A stretch of DNA of 64,000 bases from Leptotrichia shahii (GCF_008327825.1 NZ_AP019827.1:434001-498000), one strand, 5' to 3'; counted from the stretch's first letter, positions 1 to 10,489 are shown. Notes: a model not told the origin generated them from the letters alone. A program made the numbers and translations.

Positions 1-312
1 TGTCAAAATATCTTTCCCGCCTTGATTTGTGTAAATTGAAATAACAGCCCCAATTAAATTATTTACTGCACTATAAGTTACAACAACTTTCTCATTTATC
101 CCATCACTATTAAAATCATAATCAAAAACATCTTTTTCCTGCCCTTTTACCACAATATTTTCAGAATATTCCTTTGGTAGATTTAATGGCTCTGCATTTG
201 TGTTAAATCCTATAATTGTATTAATTAATGCCATTATTCCAATTTCTATTTTTTTCCATTTTTTTATCTTTTCTTTTCCTGATTTAATAATATTATCCAA
301 TTTTTTTGTCAC
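1..312 (-). CDS. Secreted protein of unknown function, N-terminal part (cut by window edge)
   Basis: The minus strand is open from a GTG at 310-312 to the window edge, giving 104 residues with no stop. The GTG lies 5 nt after a strong AGGAGGGG ribosome binding site at 318-325, which decides the start. The N-terminus is Lys-rich (to about residue 22), followed by a hydrophobic stretch (IEIGIMALINTIIGF) and a plausible signal peptidase site near NTNA-EP, so export is likely. The mature part begins with an acidic segment, DYDFNSDGINEKVVV, which resembles the calcium-loop-like D-x-N-x-D-G motif of FG-GAP/EF-hand secreted proteins. The C-terminal part lies outside the window, so no function is proposed. 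The gene is real by ribosome site, codon use and signal peptide. Confidence 0.7.
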   Translation of the reverse strand, partial: MTKKLDNIIKSGKEKIKKWKKIEIGIMALINTIIGFNTNAEPLNLPKEYSENIVVKGQEKDVFDYDFNSDGINEKVVVTYSAVNNLIGAVISIYTNQGGKDILT

Positions 313-454
313 AATTTCCCCTCCTACATTTTCTCTTTCCAAAACATTTCCACTCATCAATCAAAAAGTTACTAACTTTTTTCATTTTAATATCTCTCCA
401 TCCTTTTTTCAAAAATTTTTATTTTTAAAGCAGAAAATTTTATTTTTCGTTTAT

Positions 455-490
455 ATTATACCATAATATTCCTAAAAAAGTAAAACATAA
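455..490 (-). promoter_or_regulatory. Candidate promoter for the secreted protein at the window start
   Basis: Read on the minus strand, an extended -10 (TGG then TATAAT, -10 hexamer at 455-460) lies about 140 bp upstream of the GTG start at 312. The -35 is weak (TTACTT at a 17-bp spacing). The rest of the gap 313-507 is AT-rich with nothing else recognised. Confidence 0.4.
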
Positions 491-507
491 AATAATAATA
501 AATTGGA

Positions 508-1728
508 TTATTTACAAAATTGTGAAAAGTCCATCTTTATCACTTCATAAAGTCTTTCCAGCATTTTCTCCAAATATTTCGTTGGCACAGCCAGATTTAC
601 CCTCTCAAATCCATTTCCATCTTTCCCAAACGTATATCCTTCACTAAAAAATATTTTTGCTTTTTTATTCATAAATTCCTTGAGTTCTGTATTTTTAAGC
701 CCCAATGCTCGAAAATCTAGCCATTGTAAATAAGTCCCTTGTATTAGTGGTGCCTTCAAATCTACAAATCTTTCTTCAAAAAATCTATTTACCAATTTCT
801 GATTTTTATCAACTAATAGCAAAAATTCTTCCAGCCATTCTTTTGCTTCTGTATAAGCTAGTTCACATGCCTTATATGATAATGTTGAAAAAACATGCAT
901 CGACATTTTTTCCATTTCAGCCTTAAATTTCTTACGTAGTTTTTCATTTCTAATAATTATATTTGAGATTCCTGCTCCAGCTAGATTAAAACTTTTTGTA
1001 GGGGCAGTACATGTTATTGTAATTTCAGCAAGTTCCTCTGATAAAGTCTGAAAAACCGTATGTTTATGCCCAGCCATCACAATATCAAAATGAATCTCAT
1101 CAGAAATCACAATCAAATTATTCTCAACCGCAATTTTCCCAATCTTTTCCAAATCTTCCCTGCTCCACACAATCCCAAGCGGATTATGAGGACTGCACAA
1201 AAGTAATATTTTATTATTTTTATCTTTTGCAAACTCTTCAAACTTTTCAAAATCAATATAATACTTGGCTTCCCCATTCTCATTTTTACTCTCAACTAAG
1301 CCACAATCCACCAATTTTCTCTTATTTGAAGTAATCGCACTATAAAACGGATAATAAACAGGCGTAAACGTAATTACCCCTTCATCCTCCTTCGCAAAAG
1401 CCTTAATCGCAACATATATAGCTGAAACCACGCCAGGTGTACACAAAATCCAGTCTTTTTCCACCTTAAAACCGTGTCTTCTCTCCATCCAATTTATAAC
1501 AGCCTCATAATATTTAGGATAAGTCCCCGAATAACCCAAAACCGCCTCATCAATATACTTTTTCAGCCCTTCCGTTATTTCAGGAGCAATCTTTAATTCC
1601 ATGTCCGCCACAGAAAACGGAATAATATCGTCTTCCAGCTCTGGAAGCACTTCATACATCTGCTCCCATTTGTACGAGCCTTGCCCTTTTCTGCTTAAGA
1701 TTGTTTCAAAATCATATTTTTTTGACAT
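508..1728 (-). CDS. malY: MalY/PatB-family PLP-dependent C-S lyase (cystathionine beta-lyase type aminotransferase)
   Basis: This 406-residue fold-type I aminotransferase has the usual length for MalY/PatB. The PLP lysine is K245 in TAPTKSFNLAGAGISN, the cofactor-binding Asp is D210 in SDEIHFD, and the SPHNPLG motif is at 179-185. Family members cleave C-S bonds of cystathionine or cysteine, releasing pyruvate, ammonia and a thiol or sulfide. In oral anaerobes such enzymes can generate H2S, but substrate preference cannot be read from sequence. The start is 21 nt after the stop of the upstream TPR gene, so it is probably the last gene of a minus-strand run from fhs. A true aminotransferase role is the alternative. 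Confidence 0.88.
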   Translation of the reverse strand: MSKKYDFETILSRKGQGSYKWEQMYEVLPELEDDIIPFSVADMELKIAPEITEGLKKYIDEAVLGYSGTYPKYYEAVINWMERRHGFKVEKDWILCTPGVVSAIYVAIKAFAKEDEGVITFTPVYYPFYSAITSNKRKLVDCGLVESKNENGEAKYYIDFEKFEEFAKDKNNKILLLCSPHNPLGIVWSREDLEKIGKIAVENNLIVISDEIHFDIVMAGHKHTVFQTLSEELAEITITCTAPTKSFNLAGAGISNIIIRNEKLRKKFKAEMEKMSMHVFSTLSYKACELAYTEAKEWLEEFLLLVDKNQKLVNRFFEERFVDLKAPLIQGTYLQWLDFRALGLKNTELKEFMNKKAKIFFSEGYTFGKDGNGFERVNLAVPTKYLEKMLERLYEVIKMDFSQFCK

Positions 1729-1749
1729 TTTTTCACCTTCTATCTTTAA

Positions 1750-3327
1750 TTATTTCCTTAATTCTGAATTATTCTCCAATCTTTTTAATTTTTCCAAGGC
1801 TTCTTGCTCTATTTTACATGTTGGATAACCTTTTAATGAATCTAATACTTTACCATAATATTTTTTCGCAAGTTTTATATTATTATTTTCTTCATAATAA
1901 TTTCCAAGGTTGAAAAATGCTAAAGGATTACCTTTTTCAGCTGATTTCAGATAAAGTTTCATTGCTTCTTCTTTATTTCCTTCCTCACTATAAATATTCG
2001 CAAGATTATTCATAGCCGTTGTATGCCCTTTTTCAATTGCTTTTCTATACCATTTTTTAGAATCATCTATTTTATTTTGTTCATCAGCAAAAAGTCCTAA
2101 TTCATACATTGCTTCAACATTTCCTGCTTCAGCAGAATTTTTTAAATACTTATCTATTTCATTAGTATATTTTCCAGTTTCAGAATAAATAAATAATGCA
2201 TAATTAAACATACATTCTCTATCTCCAAATTCAATTCCTTTCAAAATATATTCTTTATATTTTTCTATATTTCCTTTTTTTCTATTTATTACTGCTAAAT
2301 TGTAACAGCATTCATTTATCCCATATTTTTCAACCAATACTTTTAAATATTTTTCAGCTTTATCAAAATCTCCACTGGTTAGATAGACATTTGCTTGACT
2401 GTTATATACATTTATTAATTTTTCAATAGCACTTTCTTTAAGATGTGGGACTTTTTCTATTACTTCCTGAAAATACTTCTCAGCTTTTTCAAAATTTCCA
2501 ATTTCATAATAAACATATCCTAAATTATATTTTGTTTCTAAAAATCCTAATTTTTCAGACTCTAGGTACCATTTTTCAGCCATTTTATAATTTTTTTTAT
2601 TAAAATAAAGGTTTCCTAAGCTTAAAAAATCTTCTCCTCTTTTAGTTTCATCTCTTTCAATTAACTCTCTAAACTTTTCTATATTTTCTGTTGTTTGATA
2701 AAGATTAAATAATTTATCCTTTGAATCAGGACTTCCATTTTCCAAAGCCATTTTATAATATTTTTCAGAATTTTCAAAATCACCTTCAACAAAATATGCA
2801 TCACCTAAACAATTTGGAGCATACTTATCATCTTTCTTATTTTTTAATATTGTAAAATTTATTTCTTTTACTTTGTCATAATTATCTTGAAACATGTAAT
2901 AATTTGACATGTAGGCTAATACATCGTAATCTTCCTTATCATCAAGCTTATTGTACCATTCCAGCATTTTCTCTTCATTATTCTGTTTTGCATAAAATAT
3001 GACTAAACTCTTCTGTGCTACTTTTTCTCCCTTATTTGCAGCCTTTAAACAATATTTTTCATATAGTTTTTCATCTTTACCCATGTAAAAAGTAGATAAC
3101 ATCGTTGAAGCTGTTGGAACATAATCTTCTATTCGTTCAAAATACAATTTTGAAACTTCTGGATAAAACTCCCATGTATCCATTCCCAGCTTCATCATTT
3201 CATCAATTTGTTCTTTTGTTAAATTTTCTCCTGCCTTATCTATATGTTCTTTTGCAATCTTTAAATACTTTTCTTCTTCGTTATCCTTATTCCGAAATTT
3301 ATCTATTATTTTTCCAAACATTCCCAA
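1750..3327 (-). CDS. TPR/Sel1-like repeat protein
   Basis: A soluble 525-residue protein built almost wholly of helical repeats. Recurrent patterns such as A-x-x-Y-L-K-A/S-x-x-x-G and NLGxYYxxxxNxxxAxKYY mark tetratricopeptide and Sel1-like repeats, roughly one every 34-36 residues from residue 20 to 510. There is no signal peptide or membrane segment, so it is probably cytoplasmic. Such proteins act as protein-binding scaffolds; the partner is unknown. It lies between the PNPOx-like gene (41 nt away) and malY (21 nt away) on the same strand and is probably cotranscribed with them. The final residues include a Cys (YPTCKIEQEALEKL). The fold is clear; the function is not. Confidence 0.85.
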   Translation of the reverse strand: MGMFGKIIDKFRNKDNEEEKYLKIAKEHIDKAGENLTKEQIDEMMKLGMDTWEFYPEVSKLYFERIEDYVPTASTMLSTFYMGKDEKLYEKYCLKAANKGEKVAQKSLVIFYAKQNNEEKMLEWYNKLDDKEDYDVLAYMSNYYMFQDNYDKVKEINFTILKNKKDDKYAPNCLGDAYFVEGDFENSEKYYKMALENGSPDSKDKLFNLYQTTENIEKFRELIERDETKRGEDFLSLGNLYFNKKNYKMAEKWYLESEKLGFLETKYNLGYVYYEIGNFEKAEKYFQEVIEKVPHLKESAIEKLINVYNSQANVYLTSGDFDKAEKYLKVLVEKYGINECCYNLAVINRKKGNIEKYKEYILKGIEFGDRECMFNYALFIYSETGKYTNEIDKYLKNSAEAGNVEAMYELGLFADEQNKIDDSKKWYRKAIEKGHTTAMNNLANIYSEEGNKEEAMKLYLKSAEKGNPLAFFNLGNYYEENNNIKLAKKYYGKVLDSLKGYPTCKIEQEALEKLKRLENNSELRK

Positions 3328-3368
3328 TTATTTCACCATCCAGTTCTTGCACTATATAAGTGCAATTT

Positions 3369-3863
3369 CTATTCATGCTCCTTACAGCTCATCTCCTCAA
3401 CTACAAGTTTAAACACACAAACTGCTTTCAACATTTGCTCATCAAACTCCCATTCTGTTTTTCCAGTATTATGTTTCATCAGTTCCAGCAACGCCTTCAT
3501 TTTTTCCTGTGAATCTTCAATAATTTCAACTTTCCCATTTCCGATTACACTTTGAAATCTGGCGGTATAATTGCAGGCTTTATCGCCTTTCGTATAAATT
3601 TTGTGATTTGTGTCAAGTTCAAATCCTACGTAGTTATTTTGTTTTATTATATCAAGTTTTCTCCCTGTTCTTGCACCATGAAAGTAAAATGTATAGTTTC
3701 CGTTTTCTTCGGTAAAGCCAAAATTTAGTGGGACAATGTATACTTTTCCATTATCGTTTAAGCCAAGACGGCAACAGTCACAGGCTTTTATAATTTCTTT
3801 TATTTTTTCGTTGTCTGTAATTTCTCTGTCCCGTCTTCGCATTTTTACTTTTGTATTTTCCAT
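3369..3863 (-). CDS. Pyridoxamine 5'-phosphate oxidase-like flavoprotein (NimA-like family)
   Basis: A 164-residue split-barrel FMN-binding protein. The N-terminal MRRRDREITD, the CDCCRLGLNDNGKVYIVPLNFGF segment near residues 28-51 and the FYFHGARTGRKLDII motif at about 78-92 are typical of the PNPOx-like/5-nitroimidazole-reductase-related family (COG3467). Members bind FMN or F420 and are usually unassigned oxidoreductases; relatives named Nim reduce nitroimidazole drugs, but I do not claim resistance here. Length and motif order fit a complete gene. It sits between fhs and the TPR gene on the minus strand, 40 nt from each, consistent with an operon. Confidence 0.8.
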   Translation of the reverse strand: MENTKVKMRRRDREITDNEKIKEIIKACDCCRLGLNDNGKVYIVPLNFGFTEENGNYTFYFHGARTGRKLDIIKQNNYVGFELDTNHKIYTKGDKACNYTARFQSVIGNGKVEIIEDSQEKMKALLELMKHNTGKTEWEFDEQMLKAVCVFKLVVEEMSCKEHE

Positions 3864-3903
3864 TTTTATGTTTTTCCATTCTATTATATCTGTAATATTA
3901 AAT

Positions 3904-5574
3904 TTAAAATAATCCTGAAATTACCCCACTTTCATCAATGTCAATTAACTCTGCCGCTGGCTTTCTCGGTAATCCTGGCATATCGATTATTTCTCCAGCC
4001 ATTGCTACCAAGAATCCTGCTCCAGCTGATAATCTTACTTCGTTGATTGTAATTGTGAAGCCTGTTGGTCGCCCTAAAAGATTTGGGTTGTCTGACAATG
4101 ATTTTTGTGTTTTTGAGATACATATTGGCAATTTGTCATAGCTGTTTTCTACGTATTTTTTAATATTGTTAAGTGCTTTTGGTGCAAAGTTCACTCCATC
4201 TGCTCCATAAATTTCTTTTGCAATTTTTTCAATTTTTTCCTGAATTGACAAGTTCAAATCATAAAGTGGAGTGTATTTTTTATCTAATTTTTCATTCTTT
4301 TCAATGGCGTTCATAACTTTTTCCACAAGCTCTTTTCCACCTTCTCCACCTTTTTCCCAGATTTCGCAGTTGGCAACTTCCACGTCCATTTTTGCACAAA
4401 AATCTTTTATCACTTGAATTTCAGCGTCAGTATCAGTTATAAATTTGTTAATTGCCACGACAACTGGTAAATTATACTTTTGCATGCTTTCAATATGTTT
4501 TTCAAGATTTACAAGCCCCTTTGTCAATGTTTCGATATTTTCCGACTTCAAGTCTTTGTCTCCGCCGTGATGCTTCAACGCACGAACTGTCGCAACAATT
4601 ACAATAACGTTTGGCTCCAAGTTCCCAAGCCTAGCTTTTATATCCAAAAATTTCTCAGCACCCAAATCAGCTGCAAATCCAGCTTCCGTAACCACGTAAT
4701 CTGACAATTTCAAAGCCATTTTTGTAGCCAGCAACGAATTACATCCATGTGCAATATTCGCAAAAGGCCCACCGTGAATAAATACAGGTGTGTTTTCCAA
4801 AGTCTGTACCAAATTAGGCTTTATCGCATCTTTTAGTAATGCCGCTACTGCCCCTTGAATATTAAGCTGCTTAACTTTAAGCATTTCTCCTTTTCTGTTG
4901 TATGCAAAAACTATTTCGCCAATTCTTTCCTTTAAGTCGGTAATAGAGTCAGCAAGACAGAAAATCGCCATAATTTCTGAAGCAACTGTTATCTGAAACG
5001 AATTTTCACGAGGCACGCCATTCACTTTTGGTCCAAGCCCAACAACAATACTTCTCAAATTTCTATCATTCATATCAAGCACACGCTTAAAAGTAATATT
5101 ATTCACATCAATATCAAGTTCATTTCCAAAATGTATATGATTGTCAATGCACGCAGAAATCAAGTTATGTGCAGCTGAAATTGCGTGAATATCCCCTGTA
5201 AAATGTAAATTTATCTCTTCCATAGGCACCACTTGCGACATTCCACCACCGGCAGCTCCACCTTTCATACCAAACACAGGCCCCAAAGACGGCTCCCTAA
5301 GTGCCGCAATTGACTTATACCCAAACTTATTTAACGCTTGAGTCAATCCAACAGTAACAGTAGACTTTCCTTCCCCCGGAGGTGTAGGAGTAACAGCCGT
5401 CATTAAAATCAATTTCCCATCTTTTTTCCCTGCATTTTTCTTTAATACTTCCAAACTAACCTTAGCTTTATACTTCCCGTACGGCTCAAAATCATCCTCT
5501 GTAAGTCCAATACTTTCTGCAATCTCACCAATTTTTTTCAATTTCGCATTTTGAGCAATTTCAATATCTGTCAT
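3904..5574 (-). CDS. fhs: Formate-tetrahydrofolate ligase
   Basis: A cytoplasmic enzyme that makes 10-formyl-tetrahydrofolate from formate, THF and ATP, feeding purine and fMet synthesis. The 556 residues match the usual family length. The nucleotide-binding loop [16 protein letters not shown] is at residues 62-77 with K70, followed by the conserved [19 protein letters not shown] stretch (about 98-116) and HFTGDIHAI. The ATG follows a GGAGGA site. It heads a minus-strand run downstream of polC, from which it is separated by a terminator at 5605-5649. metF (63366) is another folate one-carbon gene in the window, but far away. Confidence 0.97.
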   Translation of the reverse strand: MTDIEIAQNAKLKKIGEIAESIGLTEDDFEPYGKYKAKVSLEVLKKNAGKKDGKLILMTAVTPTPPGEGKSTVTVGLTQALNKFGYKSIAALREPSLGPVFGMKGGAAGGGMSQVVPMEEINLHFTGDIHAISAAHNLISACIDNHIHFGNELDIDVNNITFKRVLDMNDRNLRSIVVGLGPKVNGVPRENSFQITVASEIMAIFCLADSITDLKERIGEIVFAYNRKGEMLKVKQLNIQGAVAALLKDAIKPNLVQTLENTPVFIHGGPFANIAHGCNSLLATKMALKLSDYVVTEAGFAADLGAEKFLDIKARLGNLEPNVIVIVATVRALKHHGGDKDLKSENIETLTKGLVNLEKHIESMQKYNLPVVVAINKFITDTDAEIQVIKDFCAKMDVEVANCEIWEKGGEGGKELVEKVMNAIEKNEKLDKKYTPLYDLNLSIQEKIEKIAKEIYGADGVNFAPKALNNIKKYVENSYDKLPICISKTQKSLSDNPNLLGRPTGFTITINEVRLSAGAGFLVAMAGEIIDMPGLPRKPAAELIDIDESGVISGLF

Positions 5575-5604
5575 TCTTATATCCTCCTACATTTTTTATT
5601 ATTT

Positions 5605-5649
5605 AAAAAATCGAAAAAGCCGTAGTTCATAACTAATAGACTTTTCCGA
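5605..5649 (-). terminator. Intrinsic terminator after polC
   Basis: On the minus strand TCGGAAAAG (5649-5641) pairs with CTTTTTCGA (5619-5611) with one mismatch, and six T follow (5610-5605). It lies between the polC stop (5782) and fhs start (5574). The remaining gap 5650-5781 is AT-rich without other features. Confidence 0.7.
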
Positions 5650-5781
5650 TATTCATTTATAATTTGTTCGTTTTACTATTTTTCTTGATTTTTTTACAAA
5701 TATATCATATTATATCTTTGCATAATTGTCAATATTTGGAAAAACAAATAAATTAATTTTGTTCTGATTTTATTCTATTTT

Positions 5782-8700
5782 TTAAAACAATGTCTGCTGA
5801 TTTGTAGCTGATAAATCCTTCAAACATCCATATTCCTTCATCAAATCCACAACCGTCTTATTCAATTTCGTACGTTTCACCAAATCCTCAATTGACAGAA
5901 AATTAGATTCTTTCCGCTCGGCAACTACCTTTTCAGCAACAGATTCTCCCAGTCCATCCATTGCAATTAATGGCATTCTAATTTTGCCGTCCTGTATTGT
6001 GAAAAGTTTTGCTTCTGATTTATAGATGTCAATTTGTTCCAGTTCGATTTTACGGTAGTGCATTTCAATTAAAATTTCGTATAGGAATAATTCTTGCTTT
6101 TCTTTAGCGTTTAAGTTTCCTTTTCTGTCCATTTCCATTTTTGCCCGTTTCAAGTCTTCCACTGGTCTGAACATTGTTGTCATTTTAAAATCTCCAACTT
6201 TTCTATTTAGGAATGCTGTGTAAAATTCGATTGGATAATGCACTTTAAAATAAGCGATTCTTACTGCCATCATTACGTAAGCCACCGCATGCCCTTTTGG
6301 GAACATATATTTTATTTTTTCGCATGAATCAATGTACCATTGCTCTACACCGTGTTCTTTCATTGTTTTAGAATATTCCTGCCACTTTTCACGATTTTTC
6401 GTAGGCTGTCCTTTTCTTACAAATTCCATTATGGAAAAGGCTAATGATTTATCAAGTCCATCGTCAATCAGCTTATTCATAATGTCATCCCGCACCGTGA
6501 TAATCTGACTCAAGGTTGCAATTCCACTTCTTACGTAATCCTGTGCATTATTCAGCCAAACGTCTGTTCCGTGTGAAAGTCCAGAAATTCTGACTAATTC
6601 CGCAAAAGTTTTTGGACGTGTGTCAACTAGCATCTGTTTTACGAAAGACGTTCCAAATTCAGGTATTCCTGATGTACCTGTCGGAGAGCCGATTTCATCT
6701 GGAGTTACACCAAGTGCCTCTGTACCGCTGAATAAACTCATTACTTCCTTATCATCAAGCGGAATCGTATAAATATCAACATCTGTCAAATCCTGCAAAA
6801 TTCTAAGCGTTGTCGGATCGTCGTGTCCCAGTATATCTAGTTTTACAAGCTGTTCATCCATTACGTGATAATCAAAATGGGTTGTCTTGGAAGCTGATTT
6901 CATATCATTTGCTGGACGCTGGATTGGACAAAAATCGTAAATTGACTTGTCCTTTGGAACGACTATCATTCCGCCAGGATGCTGTCCAGTAGTTTTTCTA
7001 GCCCCTTCACAGCCTTTTGCAATTCTCATAACTTCTGCTTTTCTTTCCTTTATTTCAGGTGTTCCTTCCACTTCTTCAAGATATTTTTTCACATACCCAA
7101 AAGCATTCTTTTCAGCAAGTGTAGAAATTGTTCCAGCACGAAAGACATTGTCACTTCCAAACAGCTCTTCCGTATATTTATGAATCTCCCCTTGATATTC
7201 CCCGGAAAAGTTCAAGTCAATATCTGGCACTTTATCTCCGTTAAATCCCATAAACACTTCAAATGGGATGGCGTGTCCATCTTTTATATATTTTGTACCA
7301 CATTCTGGACAATTTTTGTCAGGATAGTCAACTCCACTTCCTTCCTCGTTCATAAATTCCGTATGCTTACATTTCGGACATCTGTAGTGCGGATAAAGTC
7401 CATTTACTTCGGTAATTCCCATAAGATAGGCAACTATTGAAGATCCAACCGAACCACGTGAACCTACAAGATAACCTGCGTCCACCGATTTATGCACAAG
7501 TTTCTGTGCAATCAGATAAAGCACCGCAAATCCATTTTGAATAATCGAATTAAGCTCCTTTTCCACTCTTTCCTTCAGGCTCTCATCAATATTTTCCCCA
7601 TAAAGTTCTTCAAGTTTCTTGTAAGTCATTTCCCTTACTTCATCTTCTGCCCCGTCAATTTTCGGCGGATAGAATCCAGTTGGGATTGGACGAACCTGCT
7701 CTATCATATCATTGATTTTATGAGTATTTTCCACAACGACTTCCTGAGCCGCTTCTTTTCCTAGATAGTTAAATGCCTCCAACATTTCTTCAGTAGTTTT
7801 AAAATACAATTTTCTGTCGAAAAACTCATATCCTCTAACTCCCTCCGAAGTTTCAGTTTTCCACATTGTTCCACTTCCCAAAAGAAGAACATTCCTGTTA
7901 ATTGCTTCACGCTCTTCAAGATAATGTGCATCCCCTGTAGCAACTACAATTTTATTCTGACTTTTTCCAAGTTCATAAAAATACTTGTTCATTTCCTTTA
8001 TTATATCGTAACTTTCAATTTCCTTGCTCGTTCTTTCCACCATGTCAGCATAGTTTGTATATGGATGAATCTCGATATAATCATAAAATCTCGCTTTTTC
8101 CTCAATGTCATCTTTTTCTGCCCCACGTAAATATAGATTTACAAGTTCCCCCTTATTTCTTTCAGAAGCCGAAGCCGAACTTGCAATTAACAGATTTTCC
8201 CTCATGCTGTTTAACAAAGTTTTTGGTATTCTAGGTCTTCTCATTCCAAAAAATTCTATGTTGGAACGTGATACAAGCTCGTATAGGTCACGAAGCCCAG
8301 CCTGATTTTTTACCAAAATCATGGTGTTCAATGTTTCAGAATTTTGAATATTCGGCTGTAAATCCGTATTAATCTCAATCAGTTTCAAAATCCCTTTACT
8401 TAAAATCATATTTAAAAATTTCTGAAAAACTTCCGCAGTAGCCTTTGCATCATCAACAGCCCTATGGTGTGTTTCAAGTGTGATTCCAAAATATTTTACC
8501 AAATTAGCAAGACCATATCCTCTCGAATCAGGAAGCAATGTTCTAGCCAAAGGCAATGTATCAATCACGCTTGGAGAATACTCAAGCCCTTGCTCAATAG
8601 TTTTTTGCTTGATAAATCCCACGTCAAATTTCGCATTGTGGGCAACTACCGTTGTATTAGCACAAAATTCTAAAAATTTTGGCAGTACAGTTTCTATTTT

Positions 8701-10125
8701 TTCAGCATTTGCGACCATTTCATCAGTAATTGTTGTAAGTTCTGTTATTTTTGGCGGAATTGGAATTTCAGGATTTACAAATTCAGAAAATTCCCCGATA
8801 ATTTCCTTTCCACGCATTTTCACAGCCCCAATTTCAATTATTTTATCATTAAACGGATCAAATCCTGTCGTTTCAATATCGAATACAACATAAATTTCAT
8901 CTTCAATCATCTTATCCTTAGGATTAGTAATCAAGTCCTGCTCGTCATCGACTACATACGCCTCCATCCCAAAAATAACCTTGAAATCCTCATTTGCCTC
9001 TTTAAATGCAAACGGAAATGAATGCACCACTCCGTAATCCGTCACAGCAATCCCGCTATGCCCAAATTCTTTCGCTCTTTTTGCATAATCCTTGATTGAC
9101 ATAACTCCGCTCATTTCACTCATATTCGTATGTGCATGAAGTTCTATTCTTTTTTTCGGAGCATTGTCTTCTTTTTTCACATCTTTGGAGTCAATAGCTT
9201 CCACTTTTTGAGTTCTTATATATTTTTCCCCAGTATACATATCCGATTCAAATGTTCCTGTAACTTTTACCCATTCCCCAAGTTTTACCTGAATATCCTC
9301 ATCTGTATTAAAGAATATTCTACAACTAACAGAATCTGTATAGTCTGTAATCATAAAATCACACATTAACTTCCCATTCTTAGTTTCTCTCATGCCTACA
9401 TTGAAAACTTTTCCTTCTAACGCTACATTTTTTCCATCATTTAAAATATCAAGTGTAGAAAAAAGGGCAGCCTCCATATCAGGAATTTCTTTCCGCCTAT
9501 ATCCATTATTATTTCCATTAAAATTCCCGCCATTTGAATATCTGTTTCCATTCTTCGTCTCAGTATTCTCATATTTAGGAAGTTCGCTAGCCTTTACCGA
9601 GTTTAGCTCGCTTTGAGCTTTTAATTTTTCCTTAATTTCCTTAAACTCGCCATTCACAAATTCAACTTTTACTAAATCACTAGTACATTCACAAATCTTG
9701 TTTTTTAACTCTTCCTTTGCATCGGTCTTTTGAGCCTCTTCTATTAAATGATGTGATGGTAGTTTTATAAATACAGAATTTTCTATGCTTTCCACTTCAT
9801 AAGTTGCAAAAATATATTGATATCTTTTACTTTCATCTTTATAATTCTCAATCATAAATTTTACAAATTCAGCAACATTTTCTCGAATCAATTCAGGATT
9901 AACATCCAATTTGATTTTAAGTTTTACTCCATCTTCAAAATTTTTGTAAAGCGACCATCTTAAATCTCGTATCTCACTATGTGCAGCAAAATTATGAACC
10001 CTTACAAATATCTCCATCTCTCTCTTTTTAGAAAACAAATTGACATACTCAATCTCAAAATTTTTAATCCCATATTTTCTAAAAAAATCATCTGATGGCT
10101 TAATTTTTAAGTATTTAGTACTCAC
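5782..10125 (-). CDS. polC: DNA polymerase III alpha subunit, Gram-positive type (PolC)
   Basis: A replicative polymerase of 1447 residues, the usual PolC length. Domain order is: N-terminal domain (1-215), OB fold (about 230-310), split PHP domain starting with HAHTNMS (H330, H332), an embedded DEDDh 3'-5' exonuclease with VFDIETTGFD (D416, E418) and HRAVDDA (H554, D559), then the second PHP part, the catalytic core with a zinc module (CPKCKHTEF ... CPECGTKY) and the PDIDLNFSGEYQ active-site motif, and the beta-binding/helix-hairpin-helix tail. A short Asn/Gly-rich linker (about 191-208) precedes the OB fold. A PolC in a cell with an outer membrane fits Fusobacteriota. The gene is monocistronic or first of its run, with a terminator after it. 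Confidence 0.97.
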   Translation of the reverse strand: MSTKYLKIKPSDDFFRKYGIKNFEIEYVNLFSKKREMEIFVRVHNFAAHSEIRDLRWSLYKNFEDGVKLKIKLDVNPELIRENVAEFVKFMIENYKDESKRYQYIFATYEVESIENSVFIKLPSHHLIEEAQKTDAKEELKNKICECTSDLVKVEFVNGEFKEIKEKLKAQSELNSVKASELPKYENTETKNGNRYSNGGNFNGNNNGYRRKEIPDMEAALFSTLDILNDGKNVALEGKVFNVGMRETKNGKLMCDFMITDYTDSVSCRIFFNTDEDIQVKLGEWVKVTGTFESDMYTGEKYIRTQKVEAIDSKDVKKEDNAPKKRIELHAHTNMSEMSGVMSIKDYAKRAKEFGHSGIAVTDYGVVHSFPFAFKEANEDFKVIFGMEAYVVDDEQDLITNPKDKMIEDEIYVVFDIETTGFDPFNDKIIEIGAVKMRGKEIIGEFSEFVNPEIPIPPKITELTTITDEMVANAEKIETVLPKFLEFCANTTVVAHNAKFDVGFIKQKTIEQGLEYSPSVIDTLPLARTLLPDSRGYGLANLVKYFGITLETHHRAVDDAKATAEVFQKFLNMILSKGILKLIEINTDLQPNIQNSETLNTMILVKNQAGLRDLYELVSRSNIEFFGMRRPRIPKTLLNSMRENLLIASSASASERNKGELVNLYLRGAEKDDIEEKARFYDYIEIHPYTNYADMVERTSKEIESYDIIKEMNKYFYELGKSQNKIVVATGDAHYLEEREAINRNVLLLGSGTMWKTETSEGVRGYEFFDRKLYFKTTEEMLEAFNYLGKEAAQEVVVENTHKINDMIEQVRPIPTGFYPPKIDGAEDEVREMTYKKLEELYGENIDESLKERVEKELNSIIQNGFAVLYLIAQKLVHKSVDAGYLVGSRGSVGSSIVAYLMGITEVNGLYPHYRCPKCKHTEFMNEEGSGVDYPDKNCPECGTKYIKDGHAIPFEVFMGFNGDKVPDIDLNFSGEYQGEIHKYTEELFGSDNVFRAGTISTLAEKNAFGYVKKYLEEVEGTPEIKERKAEVMRIAKGCEGARKTTGQHPGGMIVVPKDKSIYDFCPIQRPANDMKSASKTTHFDYHVMDEQLVKLDILGHDDPTTLRILQDLTDVDIYTIPLDDKEVMSLFSGTEALGVTPDEIGSPTGTSGIPEFGTSFVKQMLVDTRPKTFAELVRISGLSHGTDVWLNNAQDYVRSGIATLSQIITVRDDIMNKLIDDGLDKSLAFSIMEFVRKGQPTKNREKWQEYSKTMKEHGVEQWYIDSCEKIKYMFPKGHAVAYVMMAVRIAYFKVHYPIEFYTAFLNRKVGDFKMTTMFRPVEDLKRAKMEMDRKGNLNAKEKQELFLYEILIEMHYRKIELEQIDIYKSEAKLFTIQDGKIRMPLIAMDGLGESVAEKVVAERKESNFLSIEDLVKRTKLNKTVVDLMKEYGCLKDLSATNQQTLF

Positions 10126-10300
10126 TTTTTATTTATCCCCCTTACTTTTTTTATTTTTTATATCAAATAATTATAATTTAATATTTATTCTTAAATCTTT
10201 TAATTAAGTTATTTTTTATATTTTTCATTTATATTTTTTTTATTAAAGTAAAAATTTTTAGGATATAATTTTTATTCATATAGGTTTTTAAATAAAATAT

Positions 10301-10353
10301 CTACTGTTGTAGACTATCCATGGTGCATAGGTAGGGCAATGACACTTCTGCTT
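10301..10353 (+). other. Unassigned GC-rich island with small hairpins upstream of nadE
   Basis: In a 412-bp gap (10126-10537) that is otherwise nearly pure A/T, these 53 bases have much higher G+C. They can form small helices: CTAC (301-304) with GTAG (309-312), CTAT (314-317) with ATAG (327-330), and GCA (336-338) with TGC (349-351). A TATAAT at 10264-10269 could give a transcript through it. There is no tRNA signature (no T-loop, no CCA) and no sensible reading frame. It may be a small RNA, a leader or a relic; not identified. Confidence 0.3.
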
Positions 10354-10379
10354 AAAAAAGAAAAAAATTATATAAACTT

Positions 10380-10434
10380 AGGTAAAATAGTTATAGCTTC
10401 TAAGTTCAATTTTAAATCAATTTTACTTATAAAA
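10380..10434 (+). repeat. Interspersed ~50-bp AT-rich repeat, copy 1 (TAAAATAGTTATAGC family)
   Basis: Begins GGTAAAATAGTTATAGCTTC and ends with TTTTACTTATAAA. It shares a colinear pattern with 15188-15240 and 33741-33793 (TAAAATAGTYATA - AAGTT - ATTTTAAA - TTTTACT). Each copy lies in an intergenic gap upstream of a plus-strand gene. Confidence 0.6.
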
Positions 10435-10489
10435 CAAATTTATTATATAATTTTTATAAAGTTTTATCAATATAATTTTCTTGAAAACC

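Noticed and set aside
6979-7440. 153-residue plus-strand frame inside polC
   Set aside because: It is antisense to conserved PolC sequence with no start signal; a shadow frame. The same holds for 8480-8893.
10301-10353. tRNA fragment or attachment site
   Set aside because: The island has a faint D-arm-like look but no full cloverleaf, and no integrase or repeat end lies nearby.
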